Assembly: GCA_029986975.1 (NCBI GenBank)
Contig: DALTWR010000063.1
Location: 1-6,027, forward strand
Source of the DNA: Methanocorpusculum sp.
GTDB taxonomy: Archaea; Halobacteriota; Methanomicrobia; Methanomicrobiales; Methanocorpusculaceae
Direction: 5' to 3'
DNA length: 6,027 bases
Notes under the pieces: generated by a model
Database searches by the model: none
The model's input: the letters and a program-made list of their open reading frames with translations, nothing else
What the model was told of the DNA's origin: nothing
Shown here: positions 1 through 5,767 of the stretch, in pieces
How the letters are laid out: every line of letters begins with the position of its first letter
How positions within the stretch are numbered: the stretch's first letter is position 1
Translations under genes and position numbers: made by a program

Positions 1-113
1 TGGAAGTACTTGACGAGAGTATTTTAGGAGAACTTCCGGACAAAAACGAGATTGCTGCCGCTGTTGAGCAGGCAAAAAGTGTTTCGTCACGCGAAGAAAA
101 AGTTGAAGAGTAA
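1..113 (+). CDS. 3' end of an unidentified protein (partial)
   Basis: An open frame enters from the left edge (first full codon at position 3) and ends at a TAA at 111-113. It gives 36 residues, beginning EVLDESILGELPDKNE and ending SREEKVEE. The tail is rich in glutamate and lysine and probably helical, as in many soluble archaeal proteins. I do not recognise the family from so short a piece. Support for a real gene comes from the uninterrupted frame, the charged C-terminus and the T-tract terminator immediately after the stop. The start lies outside the window, so function cannot be assigned. The next gene on the right is convergent, so this gene ends its own transcription unit. Confidence 0.6.
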   Translation, partial: EVLDESILGELPDKNEIAAAVEQAKSVSSREEKVEE

Positions 114-118
114 TCTTC

Positions 119-132
119 AAAAACTTTTTTTT
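119..132 (+). terminator. Oligo-T terminator after the first gene
   Basis: A run of eight T residues (125-132) preceded by an A-rich stretch begins 11 bases after the stop codon at 113. Archaeal RNA polymerase terminates on T-tracts in the non-template strand and does not need a hairpin, so this is a plausible terminator for the partial gene. The GC hairpin that follows (133-149) is on the wrong side of the T-run for a bacterial-type intrinsic terminator. Confidence 0.5.
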
Positions 133-133
133 G

Positions 134-230
134 GGGACTGTTCAGCCCCTTTGTCTGAAATCCAGTTGGTTAGTTTGTTCGGTGAAGAGAGTAACCATCA
201 GGATTTCAGACAATGAACTGAATAGTTACC
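134..230 (+). other. Nested inverted repeat, possible structured RNA
   Basis: Three nested complementary arms are visible. The outer arm is 137-145 with 218-226 (nine pairs, one of them a G-U at 140/223). The middle arm is 151-163 with 201-213 (thirteen perfect pairs). The inner arm is 167-172 with 192-197 (six perfect pairs), closing a 19-base loop. Extra GG/CC pairing is possible at 134-135 with 229-230. Small internal loops lie between the arms. The outer G-U would become an A-C mismatch on the other strand, so a + strand transcript is mildly favoured. The element sits between two convergent genes. It could be a 3' UTR structure, a small RNA or a protein-binding palindrome. I recognise no known RNA family. 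A competing small hairpin (133-149, GGGG with CCCC) uses part of the outer arm. Confidence 0.5.
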
Positions 231-255
231 TAAAATAAAAGATGCTGCTTTTCCT

Positions 256-264
256 AAAAAAGAA
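256..264 (-). terminator. Oligo-T terminator of the membrane protein gene
   Basis: Read on the - strand, six consecutive T residues (complement of 256-261) begin three bases after the stop codon of the small membrane protein gene at 265. That is the usual form and position of an archaeal T-tract terminator. Confidence 0.4.
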
Positions 265-498
265 TTATTCGTGTTTTTTCGCCTGCTTCTTCTGAATCGG
301 GTTAACACCGACATTTTTCTTAACCAGAGTTAAAGCAAGCACGGTAAGATAGGCAATAAACACTAAAAATGCCGCAACATAGCCGAAGGGATTCGGGATA
401 AAGCTCGGAAGCCAGACAAGCATAACACCGAAGATGATGATTGCTGTAACTCCTATAATGACATCAAATATCCAGTCTGTTCTCATAAGTGTATACAT
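265..498 (-). CDS. Small two-helix membrane protein, unknown function
   Basis: A 77-residue protein that I do not recognise. It has two hydrophobic segments, about residues 10-34 and 38-60, joined by a short proline-rich turn (PSFIPNPFG). A lysine-rich tail (KKQAKKHE) follows, which by the positive-inside rule would lie in the cytoplasm. The likely topology is a helical hairpin in the cell membrane. The start at 498 is chosen because an AAAGGA lies 12 bases upstream on the - strand. A second ATG at 486 would give 73 residues and remains possible, particularly if the mRNA is leaderless. The frame stays open upstream to 702, but that extension runs through the HD-domain gene and is not credible. 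The gene is divergent from the HD-domain gene and convergent with the gene at the left edge, so it appears to be monocistronic. Confidence 0.7.
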   Translation of the reverse strand: MYTLMRTDWIFDVIIGVTAIIIFGVMLVWLPSFIPNPFGYVAAFLVFIAYLTVLALTLVKKNVGVNPIQKKQAKKHE

Positions 499-544
499 AT
501 ATGATGTAAATCCTTTTATCAGTTTTGGAAACACATTACTAATC
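499..544. promoter_or_regulatory. Divergent promoter gap
   Basis: This 46-base AT-rich gap separates two divergent starts and should carry both promoters. On the + strand the TATA-like CTTTTATC (513-520) is 25-30 bases before the ATG at 545. No good Shine-Dalgarno sequence precedes that ATG (only TTGGAA at 525-530), so the HD-domain mRNA may be leaderless. On the - strand the same bases read GATAAAAG and overlap the AAAGGA of the membrane protein gene. Assignment is by eye only. Confidence 0.35.
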
Positions 545-1096
545 ATGAACAAATCAGAGGCTGTTTCACTCTTAAAAGAGCATGTCAAAACGGAATCGCT
601 TCTCCACCACTGCTTATCAACTGCAGCAGTGATGAAAGGTCTTGCTAAAGAATTGAACGAAGATGAAAATCTTTGGGAACTCATCGGCGTTCTCCACGAC
701 ATTGACTACGAAGAAATCAATGAAGACATGACCATACACGGCATTCGCGGTGCAGAAATTCTCAAGAGCGCCGGAATCCCTGCAGAAGTTACCGAACCAA
801 TCCGGAAACACAATCACATGGTCTTCGGCAGAAACTACACCGAAAAAGTTGACATCTGTCTCCAGACTGCAGACAGTGTATCCGGATTAATCATCGCCTG
901 TGCAAAAGTAAAAGGCGGATGTGTCTCTGATGTTGCGGTTAAATCCGTTGCAAAGAAGTACAAATCCCCGTCGTTTGCCGCAGGATGTGACCGTGAGCGC
1001 ATTGCTTCAACTGATGTCTTCATTGAACGTGAGAAGATGTATGAAATTGCGATTCGCGAAATCACGGAAATCAAAGACGAGTTAGGTCTTACATGA
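545..1096 (+). CDS. HD-domain (HDIG-type) metal-dependent phosphohydrolase family protein
   Basis: A 183-residue soluble protein of the HD superfamily, whose members bind divalent metals and usually hydrolyse phosphomonoesters, phosphodiesters or nucleotides. The expected ligands appear in order: H21/H22, the H51-D52 doublet in GVLHDIDYE, H65 in the HGIRGAEIL segment, H89 and H91 in IRKHNH, and D110 in QTADSVSGL. The order and spacing match small stand-alone archaeal/bacterial HDIG proteins, with the usual C-terminal KSVAKKYKSPSFAAG segment. The substrate is unknown. The ATG at 545 is chosen because the alternative upstream starts overlap the divergent gene and add residues unlike the family. 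The stop overlaps the next gene start (ATGA at 1093-1096), implying translational coupling with the ThiN-type protein and perhaps a shared pathway. Confidence 0.85.
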   Translation: MNKSEAVSLLKEHVKTESLLHHCLSTAAVMKGLAKELNEDENLWELIGVLHDIDYEEINEDMTIHGIRGAEILKSAGIPAEVTEPIRKHNHMVFGRNYTEKVDICLQTADSVSGLIIACAKVKGGCVSDVAVKSVAKKYKSPSFAAGCDRERIASTDVFIEREKMYEIAIREITEIKDELGLT

Positions 1097-1635
1097 CCGC
1101 GGGAGATCAGAGTGAGGTTCTGCGTGCCCTGCAGAAAGCAACCGGACGCACGGAAAATGTTCTGCGCTACATTACGCCGAAAGGAGGAATTTCCATGGCG
1201 TATGCAGCAGATGATGCACGTGACGAAAAAGGTGTTGCCGTATTTGCAGATGGAAGTATCGGATTCGGGATTGATGAACCCATATCCCGCATAATTCTTA
1301 CCGTCAGACGCTTCAATCCGGAGATTCGCGCGGCAGGGTGCATCAAACTCAACGATGACATCAAAGAAACGGTAAAAGAACTTTTTCTCGATGTTGCCGA
1401 ATACGATGCCTCAAAGTTTCCGAAAGGAATCTCCACGATGGAGTGGGGCATGAACTTTGTCTGCAGAAACAGAAATGCACGGGGAGACAAGACTGATGAC
1501 GGAGACGAAGGCGTTCCTGCTGCGGTCTGTGTTGAAAACGCTTCTGAAAAAGGCGGATGCATCTATATCTTCGGCGAAACGCCGGACGACGTTGCAAACA
1601 GAATCTTTATCATAAGTGAAAGACTAACATTATAA
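1093..1635 (+). CDS. Stand-alone ThiN-type (thiamine-phosphate synthase family) protein, possibly non-catalytic
   Basis: A 180-residue protein resembling the archaeal ThiN domain, which elsewhere joins HMP-PP and the thiazole phosphate to make thiamine phosphate and is often fused to ThiD or to a DNA-binding domain. Family landmarks are GISMAYAADDARD (32-44), the helix and loop FNPEIRAAGCIK (74-85), GISTMEWGM (112-120) and the C-terminal EKGGCIYIFG segment (152-161). There is no ThiD kinase domain. The roughly 25 residues before the domain are too short for the winged-helix fusion of ThiR-type regulators. The whole protein contains no histidine, and the stretch where active ThiN proteins usually carry SSHVAR reads DEPISR. 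I therefore infer a degenerate or altered active site, perhaps a ligand-binding role. The ATG at 1093 overlaps the HD gene stop, with AGGT just upstream as a ribosome binding site. Confidence 0.72.
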   Translation: MTAGDQSEVLRALQKATGRTENVLRYITPKGGISMAYAADDARDEKGVAVFADGSIGFGIDEPISRIILTVRRFNPEIRAAGCIKLNDDIKETVKELFLDVAEYDASKFPKGISTMEWGMNFVCRNRNARGDKTDDGDEGVPAAVCVENASEKGGCIYIFGETPDDVANRIFIISERLTL

Positions 1636-1657
1636 GGAATTTCAAGAGGATTATATC

Positions 1658-1852
1658 ATGGGAATTAAACCAAGTTATATCAAAACTATGGGCGAAGGCC
1701 TGTTAGAACAGTACCCGGCAAGCTTCAATGGAAACTTCGAGGACAACAAGAGAGTTGTCGGTGAAGTCACCACCATCCAGAGCAAAACCATCAGAAACCG
1801 CGTTGCAGGAAACATCACCCGCAAAGTGAACACTGCAAAGCGCCAGCACTAA
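1658..1852 (+). CDS. rps17e: 30S ribosomal protein S17e
   Basis: A 64-residue basic protein matching the archaeal/eukaryotic small-subunit protein S17e (eS17), which is absent from bacteria. The N-terminus MGIKPSYIKTMGEGLLE is the characteristic opening. The segments FEDNKRVVGEVTTI and SKTIRNRVAGNITRK are the conserved core that forms a small helical bundle on the 30S subunit. The length is normal for archaeal S17e. A GAGGA about seven bases before the ATG supports the start. The gene lies 22 bases after the ThiN-type gene and is probably at least partly co-transcribed with it. A TATA-like ATTATAAGG at about 1630-1638 could add internal initiation. Confidence 0.95.
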   Translation: MGIKPSYIKTMGEGLLEQYPASFNGNFEDNKRVVGEVTTIQSKTIRNRVAGNITRKVNTAKRQH

Positions 1853-1869
1853 ATTATCTCCACCCTCAT

Positions 1870-1923
1870 ACATTTTTCTCATCCGCAAAAGCGTAAGCGG
1901 TGAACTCTTTTACGTATCTTTTC
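1870..1923 (+). terminator. Probable terminator region after S17e
   Basis: The 151-base gap between S17e and atwA starts with a pyrimidine-rich stretch holding T5 at 1873-1877 and two further T4 runs at about 1908-1911 and 1919-1922. A weak hairpin with CCGC (1883-1886) and GCGG (1897-1900) lies between them. Multiple T-tracts are typical of archaeal termination zones, so this probably ends the HD/ThiN/S17e unit. Confidence 0.4.
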
Positions 1924-1952
1924 TCTGATTGTCTATTGTCCCATTCACAAAC

Positions 1953-1981
1953 ACTATAACAATTCAGGACAAACGTATAAG
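1953..1981 (+). promoter_or_regulatory. Candidate promoter of the atwA-mmp operon
   Basis: ACTATAAC at 1953-1960 is a TATA-like box. With the usual archaeal spacing of about 25 bases, transcription would start near 1980-1985, leaving a leader of about 20 bases that includes the ribosome binding site. A second TATA-like CGTATAAG (1974-1981) would place the start almost on the ATG, which is less likely given the strong binding site. By eye only. Confidence 0.35.
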
Positions 1982-1990
1982 CATACTTGG

Positions 1991-2000
1991 AAGGAAAGGA
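1991..2000 (+). promoter_or_regulatory. Ribosome binding site fixing the atwA start
   Basis: The purine run AAGGAAAGGA ends three bases before the ATG at 2004. It supports that ATG over an in-frame TTG at 1929, which has no comparable upstream sequence and would add 25 residues not expected in the family. Confidence 0.6.
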
Positions 2001-2003
2001 AGC

Positions 2004-3770
2004 ATGGTCAATCCATTCATTACCATACAAAACCTCTGCATGGACTTTCCCGAGTCCGGTGTGGAGTCTGATAAAAATCAGAAAATGGTCCGAGTCTTAG
2101 ACAACATCAGTCTGGAAATAGCTGAAGGTGAGATAGTTGGAGTTATCGGCAGAAGCGGCTGCGGTAAGTCTGTTCTCATTCATCTGCTTCGCGGAATCGA
2201 CTCCGCACCGACTGATGGAAAAATCATCTATCACATCTCACGCTGCAGCAAATGCGGAAGAATCGAGTTCCAGAGCAAAGCTGGTGAAAAGTGTCCTGTC
2301 TGCGACGGAAAACTCGAAGCGCGTGATGTAGATTTCTGGGCGCCGGAAAACGAGGAAATAAAAGATGCAATCATGCACCGCACCTCGCTTATGTTCCAGC
2401 GTACATTTGCATTATACGGTGATGACCGCGTTATCGACAACGTCATGCGGGCACTCGATGATGTAAACTATCCGGCAGACAAAGCCATCGGAAGAGCCAT
2501 CGATTTATTAGAAGAGGTTCACTTAGGTCACCGCTTAACACATGTTGCACGTGACTTATCAGGCGGAGAAAAACAGCGTGTCGTATTAGCCCGTCAGTTA
2601 GCACGCGAGCCGTTTTTCCTCTTCGCAGATGAACCGACAGGAACGCTTGATACCAAGACTGCTCAGGTTGTACACGGTCTGTTAAAGCAGGCCGCAAAGA
2701 ACCTGAACATGGGTATGGTTATCACCTCTCACTTCTCGCAGGTTTTAGAGGAAGCCTGTGACCGTGCGGTCTTCTTAGATGATGGAAAGATTTCAAAGGT
2801 TGGATCTCCTGAAGAAATTGTCGAAGAGTTCATGAAGGGCTGCAATGATGATTCAGTCTATGTTGCACAGGAGTTAGGAGGACCTATCGTTCGCGCCAAG
2901 GATGTTCACAAGAAGTTCATCGCAGTTGACCGCGGAGTCATCAATGCAGTAAACGGTGTTACCTTCGATATTAACGAGCGTGAGGTCTTTGGTGTAATTG
3001 GAGTTTCCGGCGGAGGAAAGACCACTTTATCCCGCATGATTGCCGGAATCTATGAACCGACAAGCGGAACGCTTGAAGTCCGTGTCGGTGATGACTGGGT
3101 TGATATGAAAAAGCCGGGATTCGACAACCGCGGACGTGCAAAACAGTACATCGGTCTTCTGCATCAGGAATACGACTTATACCCGCACAGAACTATCATC
3201 GACAACTTAACTGATGCTATAGGTCTTGAGTTCCCCAAAGAACTTGCTGTCAGAAAGGCAATGATTACGCTTCGCATGGCAGGCTTTACCGAAAAGAAGG
3301 CACGCGATGTCTTAAACCGCTACCCGCCGTCCTTATCCGAAGGTGAAAAGCACCGTGTTGCACTCGCGCAGATTTTAATCCGCGAACCGCGTATTATTCT
3401 CCTCGATGAACCGACCGGAACAATGGACCCGATTACCAAAGTTGATGTCAAGCACTCTATCCTTCACGCACGCGAAGAGATGGATGAGACTTTCGTTATC
3501 GTGTCTCATGATATGGAGTTCATCCGTGATGTCTGTGACCGCTGTATGTTCATGAGAGATGGAGAAATTGTTGCCATCGGAGAAACTCAGGAAATCTTAA
3601 AGCACTTAACCGAAGCTGAACTGATTACCATGCACGAAGCAGTCACCCGCGAACGCGAGCGCGTTGAGTCGGGTGTTGCAAAGAAGGCAACACTTTCCGG
3701 AGGAGCGCCGGAAGGTGAAGTGGACGAAAACGCCATTCATAAGACGACAGACGAAATGTTTGAGATGTAA
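2004..3770 (+). CDS. atwA: Methyl-coenzyme M reductase system component A2 (AtwA)
   Basis: A 588-residue cytoplasmic protein with two ABC ATPase domains and no membrane segments. It is component A2 of the system that uses ATP and electrons to activate methyl-coenzyme M reductase by bringing Ni-F430 to Ni(I). Domain 1 has Walker A GRSGCGKS (49-56), Q132, signature LSGGEKQR (185-192), Walker B LFADEPTG ending in E210, and H243. Domain 2 has Walker A GVSGGGKT (333-340), Q388, signature LSEGEKHR (444-451), Walker B IILLDEPTG with E469, and H502. Both sites look catalytically intact. A zinc-ribbon-like insert with C81-x2-C84 and C97-x2-C100 interrupts domain 1 between Walker A and the Q-loop. The C-terminal tail (about 545-588) is charged and probably flexible. 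It is the first gene of the operon, and mmp3 begins four bases after its stop. Confidence 0.93.
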   Translation: MVNPFITIQNLCMDFPESGVESDKNQKMVRVLDNISLEIAEGEIVGVIGRSGCGKSVLIHLLRGIDSAPTDGKIIYHISRCSKCGRIEFQSKAGEKCPVCDGKLEARDVDFWAPENEEIKDAIMHRTSLMFQRTFALYGDDRVIDNVMRALDDVNYPADKAIGRAIDLLEEVHLGHRLTHVARDLSGGEKQRVVLARQLAREPFFLFADEPTGTLDTKTAQVVHGLLKQAAKNLNMGMVITSHFSQVLEEACDRAVFLDDGKISKVGSPEEIVEEFMKGCNDDSVYVAQELGGPIVRAKDVHKKFIAVDRGVINAVNGVTFDINEREVFGVIGVSGGGKTTLSRMIAGIYEPTSGTLEVRVGDDWVDMKKPGFDNRGRAKQYIGLLHQEYDLYPHRTIIDNLTDAIGLEFPKELAVRKAMITLRMAGFTEKKARDVLNRYPPSLSEGEKHRVALAQILIREPRIILLDEPTGTMDPITKVDVKHSILHAREEMDETFVIVSHDMEFIRDVCDRCMFMRDGEIVAIGETQEILKHLTEAELITMHEAVTRERERVESGVAKKATLSGGAPEGEVDENAIHKTTDEMFEM

Positions 3771-3774
3771 AGAG

Positions 3775-5310
3775 ATGACTGATTATCACCTCATCGTAAA
3801 CGGCGAAGCTGTTACCGTGAGCAAGGGAACTTCCATCTCCTCCCTTCTTCCTAATCACCCGGAAGGAGCAGCAGTAGTTCTTTTAAAGCCGGTCACAGCT
3901 GCCGCGGAAAAAACATCACGCATGCGTCTTAAAACAACAGCGGGAGATGTGGTAATCGAACTCTTCAAAGGAGTTTCGTTTCCGAAAGTGTCTGCTGAAG
4001 CGCTTCGAGTCCATTTCGAGGATAAAAACGCTGCAGCGTTCGGACCGTTTGCTGCGGACTTTGTCCCTGCTATGGAGTCGTTTCGGTTTCCGCCGGGAGC
4101 GGTCTTTTTAGGCTCAGGAGGATATGATTCAACACACTCATATCTGATGTTTTCCAAGACGGAACACCGTGCAGACCATGGAACAGCAGCCGAAGGCAAT
4201 ATTATCGGAAAAGTAATCTTCGGTCTTGGCATCATGAACCGCTGGAAGCATGGCGACTCTGTGGTAAGTATCGAGCCTGTTTTCTCATCGGTGGATGCAG
4301 ATAACGCTGAAGTCATTACTGATTTATCCCGCGAAGCAGAAGACGGGATGCAGATATTTTCAAAACTTACCATCACCGCTGAAGGGTACGCTGAAAATCC
4401 TGCAGAGATTTCTACTGACTGTGCAGAATCCGTTGACCATCTCTTATTCGTCCTAAAAGACGGACAATACAAAATAGACCGCGCAGCATCCACATATATC
4501 CGTGACCATGCCGAAGGAATGCTGCCGGTCACGCAGGAAGCACAGAAAGCACGCCGTGAAGGTGTTGTTACCGCAAGAACCAAAGGAAAGAGTTCAGGTG
4601 CTATCTATATCTACACTGCAGATATTCCAAGCCATCCGGCACACACCAAAGTGGGCACTGTCACATCGGGAATTGAACTTGCCCGCTTTGCAAAACCCGG
4701 AAACACTCTTCAGACGATTCTGGAACCGCCGTTAATAGACCTGCGCGGAATGCTCTTAAAAGACGCCGTTGCAGCAGCAAAGGCACGCGGACTGAAAGTG
4801 ATGGCAGACAACCGTGATGTCGAGTCACGTATAGTAATAGATCAGACGCCTGCAACAACCCTTGAAGTCTTAAAAGAAGGAAAGGTCTCCTTATACACGA
4901 TGGCGCTTGATGATGTAATTGACATCACCTTAGACTATGAACATGCGCCGCGGACGGTTGACCTTTTCAGAAGAGTTACGAATCTGAAACGCTATCCGGT
5001 AGGAACCATGCCCTTCCTGATTAATGTGGATGATGAAGAGTATCTCTTCAAGCCGGAATTCTCCAGAGGAACAAATATCATTCCGGAAAACTGTCCGACT
5101 AAAACACCCGAAATCGACGACCTTGCGGTATCAAACGCATCCCGTCCGGCTCAGGGTATTGTAGGTGTGCGTCTTGCAGAAAATGCTGAGTTTGGTCCAA
5201 GCGGGGAGCCGTTTTCCGGCACAAACATCATCGGCAAAGTCATTGATATTGACAAATTAAAGAAGATGAAAGAAGGAGCAGTCATCTACATCCGCGAGGT
5301 GAAGAAATGA
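3775..5310 (+). CDS. mmp3: Methanogenesis marker protein 3 (Mmp3, UPF0288 family)
   Basis: A 511-residue protein of the methanogen-restricted marker 3 family. The family-typical core is GSGGYDSTHSYLMFSK (113-128), then GNIIGKVIFG (141-150) and HGDSVVSIEPV (159-169). By eye the layout is as follows. Residues 1-30 look like a ThiS/ubiquitin-type beta-grasp start (HLIVNGEAVTVSKG). Residues 50-170 look cyclophilin-like, opening MRLKTTAGDVVIELF. Residues 320-377 resemble a PASTA unit (RGMLLKDAVAAAKARGLKV, then VIDQTPATTLEVLKEGKV). Residues 379-510 form a second cyclophilin-like unit opening VIDITLDYEHAPRTVDLFRR. No signal peptide is visible and there are only two cysteines (216, 440). The biochemical role is not firmly known; its position after atwA suggests MCR activation or assembly. 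The ATG at 3775 is four bases after the atwA stop. Longer in-frame starts fall inside atwA. Confidence 0.9.
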   Translation: MTDYHLIVNGEAVTVSKGTSISSLLPNHPEGAAVVLLKPVTAAAEKTSRMRLKTTAGDVVIELFKGVSFPKVSAEALRVHFEDKNAAAFGPFAADFVPAMESFRFPPGAVFLGSGGYDSTHSYLMFSKTEHRADHGTAAEGNIIGKVIFGLGIMNRWKHGDSVVSIEPVFSSVDADNAEVITDLSREAEDGMQIFSKLTITAEGYAENPAEISTDCAESVDHLLFVLKDGQYKIDRAASTYIRDHAEGMLPVTQEAQKARREGVVTARTKGKSSGAIYIYTADIPSHPAHTKVGTVTSGIELARFAKPGNTLQTILEPPLIDLRGMLLKDAVAAAKARGLKVMADNRDVESRIVIDQTPATTLEVLKEGKVSLYTMALDDVIDITLDYEHAPRTVDLFRRVTNLKRYPVGTMPFLINVDDEEYLFKPEFSRGTNIIPENCPTKTPEIDDLAVSNASRPAQGIVGVRLAENAEFGPSGEPFSGTNIIGKVIDIDKLKKMKEGAVIYIREVKK

Positions 5311-5765
5311 AGATGTATACGCCGGAGTATGTCGGAACTGTCACCAAATATGTCTTTGTTGACTCTCCCGATACGACCCCGCAGGATGTAGCAACCGCAG
5401 CATACGAGATTGCACAGGGTGTAATGGTAAAAGAGACCTGTTTCGGCTGTCAGATTACCGGAACTCCTGAGGATGTAGGACGTATTGTTGCCCACTTAAG
5501 AAACATCGACCCGTACCGCATCTTTGTAAAAGACCGCGGTTTTCCGCCGGGAGATGCCAGACGCTGCCGTGCAAACTTAGGCGGCGCACGCCCGGGATAT
5601 CTCGGTCATGAGTTTGAGATGAAACTTGCACGCTACATCTCGTACGGACTTGCTGAAGTGGACAAGATGTCTGATGCAGAACTTACCGAGGCTGCCGGAA
5701 AAACGCTTCCGGTCGAAGAAGACTTAAGTGCAGATACCTTAGAAGAACTCTTTCTGGAGAAATAA
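5307..5765 (+). CDS. mmp6: Methanogenesis marker protein 6 (Mmp6)
   Basis: A 152-residue soluble protein of the methanogen-specific marker 6 family. The diagnostic block is IDPYRIFVKDRGFPPGDARRCRAN (67-90), preceded by KETCFGCQITGTPEDV (43-58). Three cysteines are present: C45 and C48 as a CxxC pair, and C87. A metal or Fe-S role is conceivable but unproven. The C-terminal 30 residues are acidic and probably helical. The ATG at 5307 overlaps the mmp3 TGA (ATGA), with GAGGTG at 5296-5301 as a good binding site, so the two are translationally coupled. The role is inferred only from methanogen restriction and the operon with atwA. The family assignment is from motif memory; confusion with another marker family is possible but unlikely. 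Confidence 0.82.
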   Translation: MKMYTPEYVGTVTKYVFVDSPDTTPQDVATAAYEIAQGVMVKETCFGCQITGTPEDVGRIVAHLRNIDPYRIFVKDRGFPPGDARRCRANLGGARPGYLGHEFEMKLARYISYGLAEVDKMSDAELTEAAGKTLPVEEDLSADTLEELFLEK

Positions 5766-5767
5766 AA

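Noticed and set aside
133..149. Bacterial-style intrinsic terminator (GGGG/CCCC hairpin)
   Set aside because: The T-run is before the hairpin, not after it, and the stem needs a bulged A with only 4+2 pairs. The upstream T-tract alone fits archaeal termination.
181..222. C/D box guide RNA
   Set aside because: GTGAAGA at 182-188 and CTGA at 218-221 vaguely resemble C and D boxes, but the C box is imperfect, no D'/C' pair is convincing and both lie within the inverted-repeat arms or loop.
499..702. N-terminal extension of the small - strand membrane protein
   Set aside because: The open frame runs antisense through the HD-domain gene and lacks membrane-protein character there. The short forms from 498 or 486 are sufficient.
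1929..2003. Longer AtwA starting at a TTG at 1929
   Set aside because: It has no ribosome binding site and the extra 25 residues do not look like the family. The ATG at 2004 has a strong purine-rich site directly upstream.
3855..4583. 242-codon open frame on the - strand
   Set aside because: It is entirely antisense to mmp3, whose family motifs are clear. The composition is serine/threonine-rich low-quality shadow sequence with no recognisable motif.
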